The notes: a model not told the origin generated them from the sequence alone. A stretch of DNA of 64,000 bases from Urbifossiella sp046350095 (GCA_046350095.1 JAXMBA010000005.1:427022-491021); one strand, 5' to 3'. Shown: positions 9,389-18,278, counted from the stretch's first letter. A program made the numbers and translations.

Positions 9389-10375
9389 CTACAGGCTCGG
9401 CTCCTTCGGCTGCGCCGGCGCGGGGACGATCGGCCGGCCGGCCTTGGCTTCCGCTTGCAGCTTCCGCTCCTGCTCCTGCGCGTCCTCGATGTACCGGTCC
9501 ACCAGCCGGTTCGACTCGATCACTTGCACGACCCCCGGGCCGGCGATCACGAGCGCCGCCGCGATCAGCAGGCACAGCACCGTCGGGAACGACATGTAGA
9601 AGTTGGCCCGGTTCGCCGCCGCCTCGGCCCGCTGCCGCGCCGTCACCTGCAGGCTCGCGGACAGCTCCCACAGGCCACGGGTGATGTCGGCCCCGAGCCG
9701 GTCGGCCTGGCTCAGCAGGAACACCAGGCTCCCCAGTTCCGGGATCGGCTGGCGGCGGCGCCACCGGTCCAGCGCGTCGGACAGGCTTCGCAGCTCCGCC
9801 TGCGCCAGCACCACGCGCACCTCGTGGGCCAGCTCCGGGTAGCCGCGGCGCACGGCCTCGCCGCTCGACGCCAGCGCCGCGGGGAGCGTCGCGCCCGTCG
9901 AGAGCGTCAGGCCGAGGGTGTCCATCAGCATCGGCAGGCCGCGGCGGATCCGCTCGCTGCGGGCGTCGGCGGCGAGCGACAGCGCCAGCCGCGGCACGGC
10001 GTACCCGAGCACGCCGAACACGAGCGCGAACAGCAAGTACGCCAGCGAGATCTCGCCGTCGGTCAGGAACGCCCCGGCGATCCCGCCGGTCAGCGGCAGG
10101 TACGTGAGCACGGCCCGCACGGCGGTGAAGTTCACCTCCGCGGTCGGCTCGAAGAAGCCGGCGCGGACGAGGTCCGCGGCGACGGCGTCGCGGCCGGCGC
10201 GGGTCTGCGGCAGGAGGGCGGCGGCGAGGGGCGTGAAGGGGCCGAAGACGCGCGGCGCGGGCGGGTCGTCGGGCATCACCTCGCGCCGCCGGAACAGCGC
10301 CATCGTCGCCAGCGCCAGCAGCGCGACGGACGTGGTCACGGCGAAGACGAGTCCGAGGAGGGCGTATTCGGCCAT
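9389..10375 (-). CDS. tadC: Tad pilus inner-membrane platform protein TadC
   Basis: The protein has 328 residues with a type II secretion F domain (RGLPMLMDTLGLTLSTGATLPAAL, then LSQADRLGADITRGL). It is flanked by membrane helices: one N-terminal, a central pair near residues 90-125, and one at about 270-290. TadC forms the inner-membrane assembly platform with TadB. It is the last gene of the leftward tad locus, after TadB with a 90-nt gap that holds a palindromic repeat. The C-terminal tail (QEQERKLQAEAKAG) is a short charged helix. Confidence 0.85.
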   Translation of the reverse strand: MAEYALLGLVFAVTTSVALLALATMALFRRREVMPDDPPAPRVFGPFTPLAAALLPQTRAGRDAVAADLVRAGFFEPTAEVNFTAVRAVLTYLPLTGGIAGAFLTDGEISLAYLLFALVFGVLGYAVPRLALSLAADARSERIRRGLPMLMDTLGLTLSTGATLPAALASSGEAVRRGYPELAHEVRVVLAQAELRSLSDALDRWRRRQPIPELGSLVFLLSQADRLGADITRGLWELSASLQVTARQRAEAAANRANFYMSFPTVLCLLIAAALVIAGPGVVQVIESNRLVDRYIEDAQEQERKLQAEAKAGRPIVPAPAQPKEPSL

Positions 10376-10379
10376 GAGG

Positions 10380-10458
10380 AGCCAGGAGTCAGGGGACAGG
10401 AGTCCGGCGACAGCAGTCGGGGGACGGGGCGGCGGCTTCCCGCCGCCGGCCCCCCGAC
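10380..10458. repeat. Heptamer repeat plus GC hairpin between tadB and tadC
   Basis: From 10380, imperfect 7-nt units (GGAGCCA, GGAGTCA, GGGGACA, GGAGTCC) are followed by a hairpin whose outer arms are GTCGGGGG (10416-10423) and CCCCCGAC (10451-10458), with an inner GGCGGC/GCCGCC stem. It fills the intercistronic space of the tad operon and could set the TadB to TadC expression ratio. Confidence 0.6.
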
Positions 10459-10465
10459 GCCTGGG

Positions 10466-11434
10466 TCAATAGTCGTCCTGCCGCCGCAGCAGCAGGGTGA
10501 TCCACACCAGCCCGAGCACCTCCAACACCACCGCCGCGATGAGCATGTTCTGGCCCACCGGCTCGTTCACGAACCGCTCCAGCATCTCCGGCTGGAACAC
10601 CAGGTACAGCACGAACGCGGCCGGCGCCGACAGCGCCACGAAGTACGCCCCGATCCGCGCCAGCGTCGTCACCGACCGGAAGTACCCGCGGTACTGGTTG
10701 CGGTCGCGGACGGAAGCGGCGAGGCGGTCGAGCATCGCCGGCAGGTTGCCGCCGCTCTCGGCGTGCAGCGCCAACACCTCCGCGAACAGGTCGAACTCCG
10801 TCACCCGCGCCGAGTCCGCGACGCGCCGCACGGCGTGCCGCGTGGACTCGCCCAGCGACAGCGCCGCCGCCAGCCGGCCGAACAGGCCGCTCAGCGGGGT
10901 CGGGATGTAGCTCGCCGTCTCGCGGAGGGACGCGGGCAGGTTCAGGCCCGACCGCAGCGAGCGCGACAGCTGAAACAGGCCGTCCGGCAGCTGCTCCTGG
11001 ATGGCGCGGCGGCGGCGGTTGCTCATCGTCCACAGCACGAGGAACACCGCCAGCCCGCCGAGCAGCGCCGCGATCAGGGCGTAGAACTCGTCGAACGTCG
11101 GCAGGTAGGCCAGCACCGCGGCGGCGGCGCCGCCGAGCAGAATCCAGCCGGCCGCGCTCTCGCCGGTGAGGCCGAGCTGCGTGCCTTCCGCCAGGCGGTC
11201 GAAGTCGGCGTCGGTGCGGCCGACGCCGCGGCGGGCGCGGAGGTACGGCTCGGCCATGTCGGCGAGGCTCGGGCCGTCGTCGGGCTCGCGGCGCCGCACC
11301 AGCCCGCCGGCGCCGGCCAGCAGCACGTAAACGACCACGGCGAGCAGCACCACGGCCAGCACCACGAGCGCGGCGGCGGCCCACGGCGGCATGGCGTTCA
11401 GTGGCACGAACACCGGGCGGAGGAGGTCACTCAC
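10466..11434 (-). CDS. tadB: Tad pilus inner-membrane platform protein TadB
   Basis: The protein has 322 residues from GTG at 11434. Two N-terminal membrane helices (residues 17-40 and about 95-130) precede a type II secretion F domain (QEQLPDGLFQLSRSLRSGLNLPASL, and FDLFAEVLALHAESGGNLPAMLDRLA). Two helices follow near the C-terminus. The start overlaps the end of tadA by 8 nt, so translation is coupled. TadB pairs with TadC as the platform on which the TadA ATPase acts. Confidence 0.87.
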   Translation of the reverse strand: MSDLLRPVFVPLNAMPPWAAAALVVLAVVLLAVVVYVLLAGAGGLVRRREPDDGPSLADMAEPYLRARRGVGRTDADFDRLAEGTQLGLTGESAAGWILLGGAAAAVLAYLPTFDEFYALIAALLGGLAVFLVLWTMSNRRRRAIQEQLPDGLFQLSRSLRSGLNLPASLRETASYIPTPLSGLFGRLAAALSLGESTRHAVRRVADSARVTEFDLFAEVLALHAESGGNLPAMLDRLAASVRDRNQYRGYFRSVTTLARIGAYFVALSAPAAFVLYLVFQPEMLERFVNEPVGQNMLIAAVVLEVLGLVWITLLLRRQDDY

Positions 11435-12791
11435 CTTCCACCTCGCGGGTCAGTTCGATGTCGGGGACCGCGTCGTCGTGGAACCCGTTGTCGCCGGCCG
11501 TCGGCAGGATTTCCAGCAGCGGCCGGTCGTCGAAGAGCCGGCCGTCCACGCCCTTGCCCGCGGCCGCGAGGCGGTCCAGCAGCTTCGTCGGGGCGTACCC
11601 GGTAGCGCGGAACGAGCCGACCGCGTCGCCGCCCACCACGCCCGTCTGCTCGAACCGGAAGATGTCGCGGACGCGGTACTTGTCGCCCTTCAGCCCGCGC
11701 AGCTCGGCGACCCGCGTCACCCGCCGGGCACCACCGGCGAGCCGCGACACGTGGACGATCAGGCTGAACGCCGAGGCGATGTAGCCGCGCGTCACGTTCG
11801 ACGGCAGGTCCACGCCGGCGAGGCCGATCATCAGCTCCAGCCGGCTCAGCGCGTCGCGAGCGTCGTTGGCGTGGACGGTGGTGAGCGAGCCCTCGTGGCC
11901 GGTGTTCATGGCTTGCAGCATGTCCACGGCCTCCGGGCCGCGGGCCTCGCCCAGGATGATGCGGTCCGGCCGCATGCGGAGGGCGTTCCGGAGCAGGTCG
12001 CGCTGCGTCACCTGGCCCTCGCCTTCCAGGTTCGCCGACCGCGTCTCCATGCGGACGACGTGCGGCTGCCGGAGCTTGAGTTCCGCGGCGTCCTCGATCG
12101 TGACGAGGCGCTCGGAGCGGGGGATGTACTGGCTCAGCACGTTCAGCAGCGTCGTCTTGCCGGCGCCGGTGCCGCCGGAGATCAGGATGTTCGTCTTGGC
12201 GGCGACGGCGGCGGCGAGGAAGTTCAGGATTTCCGGCGTCAGCGTGCTGTTGGCGAGCAGCGCGTCCGGGGTGAACGCCTCGCCGAACCGGCGGATCGAC
12301 AGCACCGGGCTGTCGAGCGTCAGCGGCGGCAGCACGGCGTTGACGCGCGAGCCGTCGGGCAGCCGCGCGTCCACCATCGGGCTGCTCTCGTCCACGCGGC
12401 GGCCGACGCGGGAGGCGACGCGCTGGATGACGCGCGTGAGGTGGGCCTTGTCCACGAACCGGGTGCGCGTCTGGCGGAGCTTGCCGCCGACCTCGACGTA
12501 CACCTGGTCGGGGGCGTTCACGAGGATTTCGGTGACCTTCTTGTCGGCCAGCAGCGGCTCCAGCGGGCCGAGGCCGAACACCTCGTCCACCACCTCCTCG
12601 ACGGCGCGCTCGCGGTCGGCGGCGGGGATGCCGCGGTCCACCTGCGGGGCGAGGCGGCGGGCCAGCCCCTCGACCTCGCGGCGGAGGCGCGGGCGGTCCC
12701 AGGTGTCGAGCCGGGACAGGTCGGCGACGTCCACCACGGCCCGGTGGAGCTCGTCCTTGAAGGTGAGGAACCGCGTGTCTTCGCGTGACAT
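11427..12791 (-). CDS. tadA: Tad/CpaF-type secretion ATPase TadA
   Basis: The protein has 454 residues from MSREDTRFLTFKDEL. It has Walker A GGTGAGKTTLLN, Walker B and Asp-box motifs (RPDRIILGEARGPEAVDMLQAMNTGHEGSLTTVHAND), and the N-terminal helical region with VDEVFGLGPLEPLL seen in CpaF. The enzyme powers Flp pilus assembly at the cytoplasmic face. It ends 8 nt inside tadB. Upstream, a repeat-filled gap of 110 nt separates it from cpaB. An in-frame extension to 12860 reads through the repeat and was not used. Confidence 0.93.
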   Translation of the reverse strand: MSREDTRFLTFKDELHRAVVDVADLSRLDTWDRPRLRREVEGLARRLAPQVDRGIPAADRERAVEEVVDEVFGLGPLEPLLADKKVTEILVNAPDQVYVEVGGKLRQTRTRFVDKAHLTRVIQRVASRVGRRVDESSPMVDARLPDGSRVNAVLPPLTLDSPVLSIRRFGEAFTPDALLANSTLTPEILNFLAAAVAAKTNILISGGTGAGKTTLLNVLSQYIPRSERLVTIEDAAELKLRQPHVVRMETRSANLEGEGQVTQRDLLRNALRMRPDRIILGEARGPEAVDMLQAMNTGHEGSLTTVHANDARDALSRLELMIGLAGVDLPSNVTRGYIASAFSLIVHVSRLAGGARRVTRVAELRGLKGDKYRVRDIFRFEQTGVVGGDAVGSFRATGYAPTKLLDRLAAAGKGVDGRLFDDRPLLEILPTAGDNGFHDDAVPDIELTREVEGE

Positions 12792-12828
12792 CGGTGTACG
12801 GGGGTCGGTGGCAGGGGATCGGAACCGC

Positions 12829-12897
12829 GTGACGGGGTGACGGGGTGGAGGGGTGAGCAAAACCCCGGTCTCGTCACCCCGTCACCCCGTCACCCCT
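12829..12897. repeat. GTGACGGG-unit palindrome inside the tad operon
   Basis: The left arm has GTGACGGG repeated with an 8-nt period (12829-12855); the right arm is CACCCCGTCACCCCGTCACC and more (12873-12897). The central loop contains AAAACCCCGGTC. It lies between cpaB and tadA on the leftward operon and matches the design of the other short-period palindromes in the window. Confidence 0.7.
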
Positions 12898-12901
12898 TCA
12901 G

Positions 12902-13990
12902 TCAGTTCTTCGGCGGCGCCGCCACCGGGCGGACCGTGGTGCCCGGGGCGGGCGTGTTGCCCGGGCCGGTCGGGCTGCTGAACACGTACTCGAACCCGGG
13001 GTCGGCGGGGGAGAACGTCGCGTTGCCGGCGCGGGCGGTGCCGCGGTACAGCTCGATCTGCACGGCCGGGGTCTTCGGGGCCGGCGGGGCCAGCTGCAGC
13101 AGCCGGGCCAGGTCCGCCCGGCCGACCGACAGCTCGCCGCGGGCGTACCGGGCGATGCGGTCCTGCTCGTCGCGGTACTCGGGGCTGCCCGGCTCCGCGA
13201 ACGGGATCGCCAGCAGCGTCTTCGTCGGCTCCTCCATCGCCCGCGCCCGCAGCTCGTCCAGCCGCTGCTTCTGGGCGGCGGACACCGGCACCAGGCTCAG
13301 CGTGCCGACCGACCGGGCGTAGTCCAGCAGGGCGGCGCGGTACGGGTTCACCGCCAGCGTGTGGCCGATCAGGCCGTCCTGCGGCGGGGCGAAGATGGTG
13401 AACAGCGACGAGCGCTTGGCGATGACCGGCGCCGACTGCACCAGCACGCCGGCCTGCGGGACCTTCGCCGCGCTGTCCGTCCGGGCCACGTCCGTCAGGA
13501 TGAGCACGTCCACCCAGTCGCCGGTGGCGATGAGACCGCCGGCCGCCAGCTCCTTCGGCAGGCCGAGGTCGATGGCCCGGGTGCCGGGGGCGAGGCGGGC
13601 GGCGAGCGGCTCGGGCCGCTTCACCGGGGCCAGGTCGGACGCCTTCAGCGGCGTGTCAGCGACGACACTCTTGGCCGCGTACCGGAACGCCGCGGTGGCC
13701 CGCGACGGCGGCAGGTAGTCGGCCTTGTTCGCGTCGTACTCCTTCTGCTCGTCGGGCCGCAGCTGGCGGACGCTCACGTACTGCCCGTCCAGCGAGTCGC
13801 CGGGGGTCAGGTGGAGGTTGTAGACCACGACCTGCGGCAGCGGCGGCGCGGGCGGCGGCGGCGCGGGCGGCGGCGGCGGCGCCACCACGGCGGCCGGCGG
13901 GCTGAGCCAGCCCATGGTGCGGACCAGGGCCACGACCCCGAGCCCGAGAACGACGGCGATCGCCACCACCGCCAACAGCGACCCGCGCAT
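12902..13990 (-). CDS. cpaB: Flp pilus assembly protein CpaB/RcpC
   Basis: The protein has 362 residues from ATG at 13990, which has a G-rich ribosome site upstream; an in-frame GTG at 14011 would add 7 residues. It has an N-terminal membrane anchor (residues 4-26), a long proline-rich linker (APPPPPAPPPPAPPLP), and a periplasmic SAF-like domain (VVADTPLKASDLAPVKRP, RAIDLGLPKELAAGGLIATGDWVDVL) typical of CpaB/RcpC. The family stabilises the secretin and the pilus base. The C-terminal part is longer than usual and rich in Pro and Ala. No secretin gene is seen next to it. Confidence 0.82.
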   Translation of the reverse strand: MRGSLLAVVAIAVVLGLGVVALVRTMGWLSPPAAVVAPPPPPAPPPPAPPLPQVVVYNLHLTPGDSLDGQYVSVRQLRPDEQKEYDANKADYLPPSRATAAFRYAAKSVVADTPLKASDLAPVKRPEPLAARLAPGTRAIDLGLPKELAAGGLIATGDWVDVLILTDVARTDSAAKVPQAGVLVQSAPVIAKRSSLFTIFAPPQDGLIGHTLAVNPYRAALLDYARSVGTLSLVPVSAAQKQRLDELRARAMEEPTKTLLAIPFAEPGSPEYRDEQDRIARYARGELSVGRADLARLLQLAPPAPKTPAVQIELYRGTARAGNATFSPADPGFEYVFSSPTGPGNTPAPGTTVRPVAAPPKN

Positions 13991-14051
13991 GGCGGACCCC
14001 CCGAGAGCCACGAACCCGGTCGAACCCCGTCCCTCCGTGGAACGAACTCCA

Positions 14052-14636
14052 CTAGCCCCCCGCGGGGACCAGCCGGACCTGAATCGGCAACACCATCAGA
14101 ACCAGCAGCACGATCACGCCGAGCGTCATCGGCAGGGAGAAGCTCAGCAGTCGCCACGGCGCCGCCTTCGCCCGCAGCCCCTGGCCCGGCCGCCCTCGCA
14201 GCAGCGCCCCCGTCATGCGGGCCAGGGTCAGCACGGTCACCGCGACCAGGGCCACCGCCAGCACGAACAGGAACAGCTTCGGCCCCACCCACGCGCCGAC
14301 CGCGGCCGCCAGCTTCACGTCGCCGCCGCCGCCGACGCCGAACACCCACAAGACGAAGAACACGCCGAACCCGACGGCGAACCCCGCCAGACTGAACAGG
14401 AATCCGTCAAGCGCCCCGACCGCCGCCCCGTTCGGGCCGAGGCTCCAGGCTTCCGCCCCGTCGGCACCGACCCACGCGCCGCGGATCAGGTTCATCAGCA
14501 CGCCGCCGGCGAGGAGCCCGAGCGTCACCGGCTTCGGGACGCGCAGGGTCCGCAGGTCGTGCCAGCAGGCGGCCGACAGGCCGGCGAGCAGCAGGGCGGC
14601 GAAGGCCCAGGCGAACCCGGGGGCGGGGAACGTCAT
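14052..14636 (-). CDS. tadV: Prepilin peptidase TadV/CpaA (A24 family)
   Basis: The protein has 194 residues with about six membrane helices. It contains the two aspartates of A24 peptidases: Asp27 in CWHDLRTLRVP and the Asp in GVGGGGDVKLAAAVG (the G-x-G-D motif). The enzyme cleaves the leader of Flp prepilins at the cytoplasmic face. Its position directly after the pilin genes is the usual tad order. The length is somewhat above the 150-175 residues of many TadV proteins because of an extra loop after the first helix. Confidence 0.88.
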   Translation of the reverse strand: MTFPAPGFAWAFAALLLAGLSAACWHDLRTLRVPKPVTLGLLAGGVLMNLIRGAWVGADGAEAWSLGPNGAAVGALDGFLFSLAGFAVGFGVFFVLWVFGVGGGGDVKLAAAVGAWVGPKLFLFVLAVALVAVTVLTLARMTGALLRGRPGQGLRAKAAPWRLLSFSLPMTLGVIVLLVLMVLPIQVRLVPAGG

Positions 14637-14652
14637 GGTCGCGGTCGCCTGC

Positions 14653-14976
14653 TCAGGGGGCCGGGGCGACCGGGTGGACGGCCACCACCGTCGGCATCGC
14701 CTGCGCGCCGGTGTACGGCACGACGTTCGTTTCCGGGTTGATCTGCACCACGTACCCGGAGTTCGGGTTGCCGGGGCTCACCTCCGAGAACGTGACCTTC
14801 GGGAAGATCACGCGGACGATGTTGGCCAGGTTGGTGAGCGCGGCGATGCCGGAGTTCCGCAGCGCGACGAGGCCCGGGACCAGGCCGAAGACCAGAATGG
14901 CGAGGACGAGCACCAGCTCGGTGGAGATCACGGCGGCGGTGTCGTCCGCCCAGAGGCGGCGGAGGAGTCGGGGCAT
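14653..14976 (-). CDS. Flp-type pilin-like protein, paralogue 3
   Basis: The protein has 107 residues: a short basic N-terminus (MPRLLRRLWADD), then TAAVISTELVLVLAILVFGLVPGLVALRNS as the hydrophobic helix, then a soluble C-terminal part of about 55 residues. It is the most divergent of three tandem pilin paralogues and lies next to the prepilin peptidase. The helix contains the conserved Glu expected of prepilins, but the Gly before the presumed cleavage site in the other two is Thr/Ala here, so processing is uncertain. It may be a minor pilin. Confidence 0.7.
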   Translation of the reverse strand: MPRLLRRLWADDTAAVISTELVLVLAILVFGLVPGLVALRNSGIAALTNLANIVRVIFPKVTFSEVSPGNPNSGYVVQINPETNVVPYTGAQAMPTVVAVHPVAPAP

Positions 14977-15194
14977 CGGGGCGGTCTCGCGGGTGGCTCG
15001 CCCCCGGCGGGTTAGGCCGGTGGTATCTACCCGCCACTATGACCGCGGCCCGTGTCGGCGCCGCCCCCGACTTGCGGGAAAGTGATCGATTCCGGGCCGC
15101 CCGGGGTGGGGCCGGGGCGGTCCTGCCGGGCCGCACGAGCACGCCGACGGCGCGGCCGCGCCGCGCATCCGCGCCGCGCGGCACGACCGGGCCG

Positions 15195-15548
15195 TCAGGG
15201 CGCGGGCGACACGTAGATCGGGCCGGGGTACTCGAAGTCGGTGTCGACCGGCTCGACCTGGACGGCCGACAGCTGGTTCGCCGTCACGTAGTCGATCTGA
15301 AGCCCGCCGACGACGGCGACGGTGCTGATGCCACCCTGGGGAATGACCGCGTAGCCCGAGTACGTGAACGAGGGCGTGATGCGGCCAAGGAAGTTGCCGA
15401 TGGTGGTCAGCGCCGAGTTGGTCGAGTTCCGCAGGGCGACCAGCCCCGGGATCAGACCCATCACGAGGACGCCGAGCACGAGGATCAGTTCGCTGGAGAT
15501 CACCGCCCCGCGGTCGTCGTCCCACAGGCGGTAGAGGAGCGTCGTCAC
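15195..15548 (-). CDS. Flp-type pilin-like protein, paralogue 2
   Basis: The protein has 117 residues from GTG at 15548. The start MTTLLYRLWDDDRG is followed by AVISSELILVLGVLVMGLIPGLVALRNS. The segment NSALTTIGNFLGRITPSFTYSGYAV is identical to paralogue 1 over more than 20 residues, implying recent duplication or gene conversion. The C-terminal 50 residues diverge (GGISTVAVVGGLQIDYVTANQLSA). It is presumably processed at Gly-Ala by TadV and assembled by the downstream Tad machinery. Gaps of about 210 nt on each side could hold separate promoters. Confidence 0.75.
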   Translation of the reverse strand: MTTLLYRLWDDDRGAVISSELILVLGVLVMGLIPGLVALRNSTNSALTTIGNFLGRITPSFTYSGYAVIPQGGISTVAVVGGLQIDYVTANQLSAVQVEPVDTDFEYPGPIYVSPAP

Positions 15549-15757
15549 GGTGCAACCTCGTCGGTGTTTTCAGGACTCGCGGCACAACCCCGCGGTCACT
15601 GTAAACAGGTAGCGCCGGCAGGGTCCACGCAACCGCGCGAGAAACCGCAACCGGATCATTTCCCGGGGGCGGCCGAAGCCGTACGACCGGAACAACTGTA
15701 AGAACGGGTGGGACCGGACGGCGCCGGGCGCCGTCCGGACCGGGGACGGAGGGGGAA

Positions 15758-16096
15758 TCAGGGAGCCGGCGGGACCACCAGGTAGTTGACCGTGGTCGGG
15801 GCGACCTGGAAGGCCGACAGCTGGGTGACCGTCGTGTAGTTGATCTGCAGGCCGCCGACGAGGGCGATGGTGCTGCCGCCGCCCTGGGCCATGACCGCGT
15901 AGCCCGAGTACGTGAACGAGGGCGTGATGCGGCCGAGGAAGTTGCCGATCGTCGTCAGGGCCGAGTTGACCGAGTTGCGCAGGGCCACGAGGCCGGGGAT
16001 CAGACCGAAGATGAGGATCCCGAGCACGAGCACGAGCTCGCTCGAGATCACGGCGCCTTGGTCGTCGTCCCACAGGCGGGCGAACAGGTTGCTCAC
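15758..16096 (-). CDS. Flp-type pilin-like protein, paralogue 1 (first gene of tad locus)
   Basis: The protein has 112 residues from GTG at 16096, with a GAGAGG ribosome site about 8 nt upstream. MSNLFARLWDDDQG precedes AVISSELVLVLGILIFGLIPGLVALRNS, the helix that would pack in the pilus core. The predicted cleavage Gly is followed by AVISSE, placing Glu at +6 rather than the +5 of classical Flp pilins. The C-terminus extends well beyond the short tail of typical Flp. About 400 bp upstream (16097-16499) is free of genes apart from a repeat at its far end and would hold the tad promoter. Confidence 0.77.
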   Translation of the reverse strand: MSNLFARLWDDDQGAVISSELVLVLGILIFGLIPGLVALRNSVNSALTTIGNFLGRITPSFTYSGYAVMAQGGGSTIALVGGLQINYTTVTQLSAFQVAPTTVNYLVVPPAP

Positions 16097-16498
16097 GGCG
16101 AGTACCTCTCTGGAAAGAGACAGGAGCGGGCCAATCGACCGACCGCCGGCAGCCAGGCTCCGGTGCGAAAGCTGATGCGGTCGGAAGAAACTTCGCAGGC
16201 AAACTACCTGGCGTAACCCTCAGGAGCAACCGTAATCGGAACGAGTTTCCCAAATTCCCCATCACCGACCGTCCGATTAACCGACACGACCCTCCCAACC
16301 GCCACGAATCACTCAGCCCGCGCCACTTAACACCCGTCTGTATCACGTGTATCGAACGGACGACTTATCGCGGTACGGCGCGCCCCGCCGACGCGCCGGC
16401 GGTGCGGATTCCGCCGGGTGCGGCGGCGGCGGGGGACGGGGCGGGTATAGTAACCGAATCGGTGGGGCGGATCGTGAGGAACGACCCTGGGAACGACC

Positions 16499-16581
16499 AA
16501 TGACCAATGACCCACCACTGACCACGGAAGACGAGGCGACGCCGCCCTCGGCCGGTGGTGGGTCGGTCGAAACTGGTCATT
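16499..16581. repeat. AATGACC-type palindrome overlapping the start of a membrane-protein gene
   Basis: AATGACCAATGACCCACCAC at 16499-16518 is mirrored by GTGGGTCGG and TGGTCATT at 16557-16581; the arms share AATGACCA and GACCCACCAC. The initiation codon at 16500 lies in the first unit. This is the same heptamer family as at 37446-37525. Confidence 0.6.
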
Positions 16582-18278
16582 CCCAGCCGGGCCACCGGGT
16601 CGGGGCCGGCTTCGACTTCACCGACCCCGACTCGCCGCTGGCACGGTTCTACCTCCGCACCGCGCACGTCGTGGCCGTCGCCGCTGTCGCCGCCGTCTTC
16701 GCCGCCGCCGCGCTCTTCCCGCTGTGGCACACCGACGTGTGGGGTCACCTCAAGTACGGCCAGTGGATGGTGGAGCACGGCCGCATCCCGGACCGCGAGC
16801 CGTTCAGCCCGTGGTGGGACGGCCGCCAGCCGTTCACGCAGTTCTACACGCTCACCCAGCTGGCCATGTACGCCGCCTACGCCGCGGGCGCCAACCTCGC
16901 CGGCGGCGACGAGGTGAACCGCCTCGCCGGCGGCGTCGAGTTCCTGCGGGTCGAGCACGGGTTGCTCACCGCGGCGCGGTACGTCGTACTGCTGGCCGTG
17001 TTCCTCCGGCAGACGAAGTCGTGGAAGCTGGCCCTCGGCGGGGTCGGCCTCGTGACGGCGCTGAGCCTGTCGAACCTGGCCGTGTTCCGGCCGCAGACGT
17101 TCGCCGAGCTGTACTTCGCGCTGCTGCTGCTGCCGCTGGCGCGGGAGAAGCTGAGTACCGCGGCGCTGGTGGGGCTGCCGCTGCTGCTGGCGGTGTGGGC
17201 GAACAGTCACGGCAGCTACGTCGTCGGACTGGTGGTGCCGGCGGTGCTGCTCGCCGGGCGCGTCGTGGACCTGCTGGCCGCGAAGCCGCGGGTCATGCCG
17301 TGGAACGACGACGGCGTCCGCCGGCTGGCGCTGGCGTGGGTGCTGTGCGTGGCCGCGGTGGCGTTCCTGAACCCCTACGGGCCGGGGCTGTTCAAGCGGA
17401 CGCTGGAGCTGAGTTCGCACCCGACGCTGGTCGGCGGCGTGAGCGAGTGGCGGCCGCTCGGGTTCGAGTGGGCCGCCGGCTGGCACTGGGTGTTCATGCT
17501 GTCGCTGGTGGCGATCGGCCTGACGCAGCTGGCCTCGCCGCGGGCGTTTCCGACGGGCCACACCTTCCTGCTGCTGGCGTTCGGCCTCGGCGTGGCGCTG
17601 CAGACGCGGTTCGTGATCTGGTGGGCGATGCTGGTGCCGTTCGTGCTCGTGCCGCGCTGGGCGGAGCTGATCGCGGGGTGGCGGGCGGACCGGCCGGCGG
17701 CCGAGCCGGCGGTGCCGTCGCTGCGGAAGACGGCGCTGGCGGTGCTGGTGGCGTGGGCGTTCTTCATGTGGACCGGCCTGGGGGCGTGGGCCACGGGCGG
17801 GGCGCCGATGCCGCCGGAAACCGCCGTGTCGGCGGGGACGCCGTGGCAACTGGCGCGGCAGCTGCGCCACCCCGGCGACCCGGCCGCGGAGTGGAACGCG
17901 GAGCTGGGGGCGGTGCTGCGCGGCTACCCGGGCGGGCGGTTCGTCGGCACCGTGATGGCGACGCCGATGATGGGCGACTACCTGATGTGGGAGGTGGGGC
18001 CCGAGATCCCGGTGACCTACGCCCACATGCACCTGTTCCCGCCGGACTACTGGGAGGAGCTGGGCGTGGTCGGCCGCGGCTCCCCGGGCTGGTGGGAGGT
18101 GCTGGACCGCTACCGGGTGAACCTGCTGGTGGTGGAGGCCGAGTACTCCGGCGGCCTGCGCGAGCAGCTGCGGAAGACCCCGGGCTGGAAGATCGTGGTG
18201 GACGAGACGGGCGACGCGGCGGCGAAGCCGAACGCCCTGACGCGCCACCTGGTGGCGGTGCGGGTGAAGCCGCTGTAG
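16500..18278 (+). CDS. Polytopic membrane protein, GT-C glycosyltransferase-like
   Basis: The protein has 592 residues with about 11 membrane helices. After an unstructured N-terminus it has the first helix (TAHVVAVAAVAAVFAAAALF), then LWHTDVWGHLKYGQWMVEHGRIPDREPFS, an acidic first-loop motif typical of GT-C-fold lipid-linked sugar transferases. The C-terminal soluble part contains GDYLMWEVGPEIPVTYAHMH. The first 27 codons are encoded by a repeat, so the exact start is uncertain. It leads a rightward cluster of glycan genes and may transfer a sugar or a glycan to a lipid or protein outside the membrane. Confidence 0.65.
   Translation: MTNDPPLTTEDEATPPSAGGGSVETGHSQPGHRVGAGFDFTDPDSPLARFYLRTAHVVAVAAVAAVFAAAALFPLWHTDVWGHLKYGQWMVEHGRIPDREPFSPWWDGRQPFTQFYTLTQLAMYAAYAAGANLAGGDEVNRLAGGVEFLRVEHGLLTAARYVVLLAVFLRQTKSWKLALGGVGLVTALSLSNLAVFRPQTFAELYFALLLLPLAREKLSTAALVGLPLLLAVWANSHGSYVVGLVVPAVLLAGRVVDLLAAKPRVMPWNDDGVRRLALAWVLCVAAVAFLNPYGPGLFKRTLELSSHPTLVGGVSEWRPLGFEWAAGWHWVFMLSLVAIGLTQLASPRAFPTGHTFLLLAFGLGVALQTRFVIWWAMLVPFVLVPRWAELIAGWRADRPAAEPAVPSLRKTALAVLVAWAFFMWTGLGAWATGGAPMPPETAVSAGTPWQLARQLRHPGDPAAEWNAELGAVLRGYPGGRFVGTVMATPMMGDYLMWEVGPEIPVTYAHMHLFPPDYWEELGVVGRGSPGWWEVLDRYRVNLLVVEAEYSGGLREQLRKTPGWKIVVDETGDAAAKPNALTRHLVAVRVKPL

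Noticed and set aside
15008..15017. GTTAGGC as an attC core in the pilin gap (also at 51334)
   Set aside because: A 7-nt degenerate motif is expected by chance here, and neither site has a paired R'' core or hairpin half-sites.
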